This document shows positions 34,690 through 37,834 of a stretch of 37,834 bases of DNA, piece by piece. Position 1 is the stretch's first letter. The number at the start of each line of letters is the position of its first letter. The position numbers and the translations under genes were made by a program. The stretch comes from Brachionus plicatilis. Lineage: Eukaryota > Rotifera > Eurotatoria > Ploima > Brachionidae. Location: contig QEOQ01000191.1 in NCBI GenBank assembly GCA_010279815.1, positions 764,444 to 802,277 of the forward strand, read 5' to 3'. A model generated the notes under the pieces. The model was not told where the DNA came from, made no database searches, and saw only the letters and a list, made by a program, of their open reading frames with translations.

Positions 34690-35320
34690 GATGCATATCA
34701 AATTAACAAGTATTAAAATAAGACATTTAAAATAACAATATCAAAAAAACCAAAAAAAAAATAACAAGTGTCAAAACAACTAATTGAAAATAACGTGTGT
34801 CAAAATAACATCGCTTTAATATGTTGTTCAAAATAACAAATAAATTAAAATCAAATCAAAATAACATAATACTAATTAAAAATTACAAATGGAGAGTTTG
34901 ACACAATCTATTAATTCTTTAGCACTTAATAAGCCTGTTAAAGCTTTTATTACATTATCACAGAAAAAAAACCGCAGCTACACAATCTCAGCTATTATTT
35001 TAAAGAATCTTATTATAGTAGACAGCAAAACAAGTTTTCTTGGCGCTGTATTGAAAGAAATTGTAAGGCTGCGGGTTATACATGCATAGATAAAATCGGC
35101 GAAGAGTGTGATTTTTATATCACATTTTAGGACCATTTAGACGTACCTGAAGTTTTATGATCCCAATAAAAAATTAGAAACTTTGAATAATCTAGCATTA
35201 CTATGATTGTCTCAATTAAGTCATTTTGACACTTGTCATTTTAATGCAATGTTTTTTTAATCTTTTTATTTTGAAACAGTGTCATTTTGACACATTTATT
35301 TTAATAACTGGTATTTTGAT
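34690..35320. repeat. Inverted clusters of GTGTCAAAATAAC repeats around the FLYWCH fragment
   Basis: Left cluster (34690-34865): AATAACAAGTGTCAAAAC, AATAACGTGTGTCAAAATAAC and variants. Right cluster (35215-35310): GTCATTTTGACACTTGTCAT, GTGTCATTTTGACAC and variants, in inverse orientation. They bracket the zinc-finger fragment, so they may be subterminal transposase-binding repeats or the ends of a nested element. Confidence 0.5.
34889..35160 (+). pseudogene. Broken FLYWCH-like zinc finger
   Basis: The frame from the ATG at 34889 reads to SQKK at an A8 run (34964-34971). After a one-base frame change, the frame 34972-35127 reads PQLHNLSYYFKE, then KFSWRCIERNCKAAGYTC, then a stop at 35128-35130, followed in frame by DHLDVPE. 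The aromatic Y-Y-F, the WRC..xxC pair and a following His fit the FLYWCH-type finger (F/Y...L..W.C..C...H.H), found in several transposon-encoded and host DNA-binding proteins. One frameshift and one stop make it non-functional as it stands, unless the A-run difference is a sequencing error. The match is by eye and partial. Confidence 0.55.
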
Positions 35321-35322
35321 AA

Positions 35323-35663
35323 TTTACCAAGGGTCAAATGACTCCCATTCTACCCATTCTGCACCCCAAACACCTAAAAGTGTACGTAAAAGAGCCCAAA
35401 GTTTAGATGATCAAGAAAACAGTTCTCCAAAGCGTGTTAAGTGCCAGATTCGCCTTTGCAATAATAATAAAACTAATTTAATCTGTACAAACTGTAATTT
35501 AATTTAATTTAATTTAATTTAATTTAATTTATTCATAAAAATTACGCCAGACTTGGCGATGTTATACATAGAAATAAATAAATATAAGAAATAGTGTAAT
35601 AAATCAGGATGCGGACAATGTACAACGGAACGTGTAATAATTTGTAAAAAATGTGAGAAATAA
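35323..35663 (+). pseudogene. Cys-rich C-terminal tail, probably of a piggyBac-type transposase
   Basis: A charged linker (PQTPKSVRKRAQSLDDQENS) leads into CQIRLC and CTNC at 35430-35495. The coding sequence is then broken by about 100 bp (35496-35594), and CNKSGC-GQC and CKKC follow in frame, ending KCEK-stop at 35661-35663. piggyBac transposases end in a Cys-rich zinc-binding tail after a charged linker, and the location inside a TTAA-flanked element fits. The catalytic core is gone. The identification rests on context and cysteine pattern only. Confidence 0.45.
35496..35594. repeat. Insertion with an (AATTT)n microsatellite
   Basis: Seven or so AATTT units (35496-35530), then about 60 bp of unrelated sequence ending in an AAATAAATATAAG-like tract. 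It separates the two halves of the Cys-rich tail. It may be a small retroelement 3' end with a tandem-repeat tail. Confidence 0.5.
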
Positions 35664-35798
35664 TTCTTATAGGAATCTTTTTTTTTTATTACATGATTTA
35701 AAATTGATATATGATTAATTTAATATATTTTTTTTCGAATAAAGCCTTAAAACATCTTTAATTTTAAAAAGAGTCATTTACCCCGTTTGGTGCTTCTA

Positions 35799-37024
35799 AC
35801 GGGTGTTCAATAATAAATGACCGTTTTTGTTTAATAAAAAAAAATGTGTTCCAGTCGGTCTAAATGGCTGAAATTTTATACACATAAACTAACACCTTTC
35901 TTGTTTAGGAAATGGGTGTTATTAACTTTCCACCTCTAGTAATACGGGAACGGGACCGAATCACCTAAACCGACTTTTGACCAAAAATGTCCTAGAAGGT
36001 TTGAATTTTACCAATTTTTGATATAAACATATTCTGATCTGAAATTTTATGCTGATTAAAATGAGCCATAGATCATTTCTCTATCATGTCCCGTTCGGAA
36101 AATATCTTTAAAAAACCGCCAAAAAATGACCACTTTGTAAAATTCCAAAAAAATGCTGTTTTTGATTCTTTTTGCTATAACTTTCTATAGAAACATTTGA
36201 TCCAAATAAAATTTTGCACAATCATAGATGTCTAAATAAGCTTTAAATAAACATATTAAATTTGTAGGTATCACTTTTGGTTTGACCAAGGAGTCTTGAA
36301 TAAACCAAAATTTGGTATCTCATTTTTAGGAATGTATTGATCTCAGTGCTTAAAGTAAAATATCTAAAAAGTATATTTAAATGAAAGCTAAAGAAATTTA
36401 GTTTCTAAAAATATATAGTACTAAGGGGTGGCACTTTTGATCTTTGAAATAAAATCAACTAAATTATGCTTTAATATAAAAATTTAAAAAATTTTTATTT
36501 TTGAGTTTTTTGAATTTTAACTTATTTTAAACCTTTAAAATACATTATATTTATTAATTATCAATCAAAAATTTTAATTTATTTATGACAATAACATTTA
36601 TAGCTTCCTCAACCTTTCTTACTCTACTAGTAAAAGAGTCAATTGCTCTTTTGATTTTTTCAGTCGGTATTTTACTAATTGCTCTCTTTATTTCTTCTAT
36701 AAATGTATCACGATTAGAAAACTTATTGCAATTCATTCTTGTAACCACTGCGTTCCAAAAGTAAAAGTCTTATGGATTTAGGTCAGGTGAATCGGGTGGC
36801 CATTTATCTTTTTTTATAAATTTATAGAGATTATTCTCACAATATCTCTGGCTGATTTTTGCTGTGTGAGGTGATGCACCATCTTGCTGAAAAAGCCACT
36901 TTGTCCCTCCGAACAATTCAATCCCTTGTCTCTTGGCAAATGGTAAAATTCTCTTCTGATAATACCGACTGGAACACATTTTTTTTTATTAAACAAAAAC
37001 GGTCATTTATTATTGAACACCCGT
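35799..37024 (-). mobile_element. Mariner-type (DD37D) element inserted in the piggyBac end
   Basis: Near-perfect inverted termini of about 60 bp, starting ACGGGTGTTCAATAATAAAT on the left and complementary on the right, are flanked by TA (35797-35798 and 37025-37026). The insertion separates two copies of the piggyBac end motif TTGGTGCTTCTA. The element is 1226 bp. It holds only the 3' part of a transposase on the minus strand, and the transposase runs straight out of the terminal repeat, so its N-terminal DNA-binding domain and first catalytic Asp were lost by internal deletion. The left half (35870-36540) is non-coding. Confidence 0.88.
36554..36979 (-). pseudogene. Mariner/IS630-type transposase, C-terminal part, one nonsense codon
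   Basis: From the minus strand: an LFGGTKWLFQQDGASPHTA segment holds the second catalytic Asp, WPPDSPDLNP is the family signature, and after an in-frame TAA (36770-36772) the frame goes on as DFYFWNAV with the third Asp. There are 37 residues between the two, counting the stop position, so this is the DD37D class (maT-like) rather than Tc1 (DD34E) or classical mariner (DD34D). About 140 residues of C-terminal helices follow to 36554. Truncation and nonsense codon make it inactive. Confidence 0.88.
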
Positions 37025-37079
37025 TAGTATTTTTTTTTTGGTGCTTCTAGTGTTAAGGACAAAAAAAACTTAATTTATT

Positions 37080-37373
37080 TTATTGTGTTTTTTGATCGAG
37101 CTGGTCTTCGCGTTTTTTCTTTTCCAAATAGGGTATAATTTTAAGTCGAATAGCACATTTTGTACATTGATAACATATTATATCTGCTTGGTAAGTTTCT
37201 GTCGCTCTTTTTACAATCCAGTTATTTACCTCAAATTCTTGATTAATGCATTTTTTAGTATCCTCCAAAGAGCGAAAACTACAGAAAGGAAAATAACTTT
37301 TACCTTTTCCTCTAGTTTTTCCTCTAGAATTAGGTTCAAAAGTCTGATCTTGAGATATGTTATTAGGAATTTC
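37080..37373 (-). pseudogene. Zinc-binding ORF fragment, probably transposon-derived
   Basis: A minus-strand frame open from 37373 to a stop at 37080 reads a basic SRGKTRGKGKSYFPFCSFRS, then an acidic-to-basic helix, then NNWIVKRATETY, then CYQCTKCAIRLK and a Lys-rich end. CYQCTKC with the preceding aromatic residues suggests a small zinc-binding domain like those at the N-terminus of MULE or FLYWCH-type proteins. No ATG start fits, so it is either an internal exon or a remnant. It starts only about 25 bp beyond the piggyBac target site. Function unknown. Confidence 0.4.
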
Positions 37374-37434
37374 TTAATTCACAGACATTTCTTTTTAATT
37401 ACAGAGTTATTTTAGAGTTTAATTTTTTATTTGT

Positions 37435-37600
37435 TTATCTGTATCGAACTAGTGATATTATTACTTATTTATTTGTTTTATCTGTGCAAAAATAAAAATA
37501 AAATAAAATTTAGATTAAAAAAAATAAAATAAAAATCAAGAAAAACAAATAATAAAAATTAAAATATAATATAATGGACAAATAAAATAGACACATTGTA
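37435..37600 (-). mobile_element. LINE 3' end remnant
   Basis: T-rich tail then CTGTATCGAACTAG at 37439-37452, a diverged version of the CTGTACCGAGCT LINE 3' end. A second partial tail (ATTTATTTGTTTTATCTGTGC) follows directly at 37469-37489. Orientation is minus, as for the other truncated copies. Confidence 0.45.
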
Positions 37601-37719
37601 AATAGTGACAGGTGCAAAATGTTTGAATTATTGGATAGTTCAGGAAAGAAAGAAGAAATTGTAAGGTAGCAATTACACAATGGAGTCGGATATTCGACCT
37701 ATGTTGATTCAAAACCTGA

Positions 37720-37834
37720 TTATTTATTATTTATTTGATTACTGTACCGAGCTTAAGCTCCTTCAGAATAAGATCAAAAAAATATAAAAAAATAAAAAAT
37801 AAAGTTTAAAAAAATAAAAAAATAAATTAAAATA
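37720..37834 (-). mobile_element. LINE 3' end, running off the window
   Basis: A T-rich tail, then CTGTACCGAGCTTAAGCTCC and TTCAGAATAAG, then an A-rich stretch. Same family as 190-1752, minus strand; its 5' side extends past the window end. Confidence 0.7.

Larger units (their letters stand above)
34487..37052. mobile_element. piggyBac-type element with a mariner-type insertion
   Basis: The left end is CCCTAGAAACACCAA and the right end, inverted, is CACTAGAAGCACCAA. Each is flanked by TTAA (34483-34486 and 37053-37056), the hallmark target of piggyBac elements, whose ends begin CCYTAGAA. The end motif is repeated subterminally at about 34666-34680 and at 35788-35797. Without the nested element (35799-37024) it is about 1.34 kb. 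It has no DDD transposase core; it carries only a broken FLYWCH-like finger and a Cys-rich tail. Several GTGTCAAAATAAC-type repeats lie inside the left end and, inverted, near 35220-35310. Confidence 0.8.

Noticed and set aside
36859..37050. Plus-strand frame over the mariner terminus
   Set aside because: Shadow of the minus-strand transposase remnant and terminal repeat.

Overview
This is a very AT-rich (roughly four-fifths A+T by eye) animal nuclear window. It carries four spliced, complete-looking genes with very short introns, most of them 45-60 nt, set among long gene-empty stretches and many nested transposable elements. The gene content (nicastrin, a SLC1/EAAT transporter, a SLC35A nucleotide-sugar transporter, 4-hydroxyphenylpyruvate dioxygenase), the base composition, the intron sizes and the transposon mix suggest a small invertebrate. 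A monogonont rotifer such as Brachionus is my best guess, but nothing here proves the taxon.

Layout. 1-1.75 kb: a decayed CR1/L2-like LINE, interrupted by an insertion, ending in a conserved 3' hairpin and an (AAATA)n-like tail. 2.9-4.2 kb: one copy of a dispersed repeat of about 1.3 kb; a second, inverted copy lies at 20.5-21.7 kb. 4.56-5.81 kb: a three-layer nest made of a foldback element, a Tc1/mariner-type MITE carrying an exon-like segment, and a 5'-truncated LINE with target duplication. 6.5-7.8 kb: further palindromic MITEs. 7.8-14.4 kb: no gene seen. 14.5-15.75 kb (-): SLC35A-type transporter, 4 exons. 18.0-19.5 kb (-): HPD, 6 exons. 25.2-27.2 kb (+): acidic amino-acid transporter (EAAT/SLC1), 6 exons. 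27.4 kb: a stray fragment resembling nicastrin. 27.9-34.0 kb (-): nicastrin, 3 exons, with one 3.9-kb intron filled by at least four inverted-repeat elements, including a hAT MITE with a perfect 8-bp target duplication nested in a TA-flanked MITE. 34.5-37.05 kb: a piggyBac-type element (TTAA-flanked) carrying a broken FLYWCH-like zinc finger and a Cys-rich tail, with a DD37D mariner-type element inserted in its right end. 37.1-37.8 kb: a zinc-binding ORF fragment and more LINE 3' ends.

The four host genes do not form a pathway: tyrosine catabolism (HPD), Golgi nucleotide-sugar import (SLC35A), glutamate/aspartate uptake (SLC1) and gamma-secretase (nicastrin). All exon models below were built by hand; each keeps reading frame across GT-AG junctions and gives a protein near the usual family length. 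The most unusual features are: two unrelated inverted-repeat elements that each hold one terminal-exon-like coding segment (splice acceptor, short ORF, stop, AATAAA); the nested insertions with readable target duplications; a Met-to-Leu change in the otherwise near-invariant NMDGT motif of the SLC1 transporter; and the stray nicastrin-like fragment next to the intact gene.
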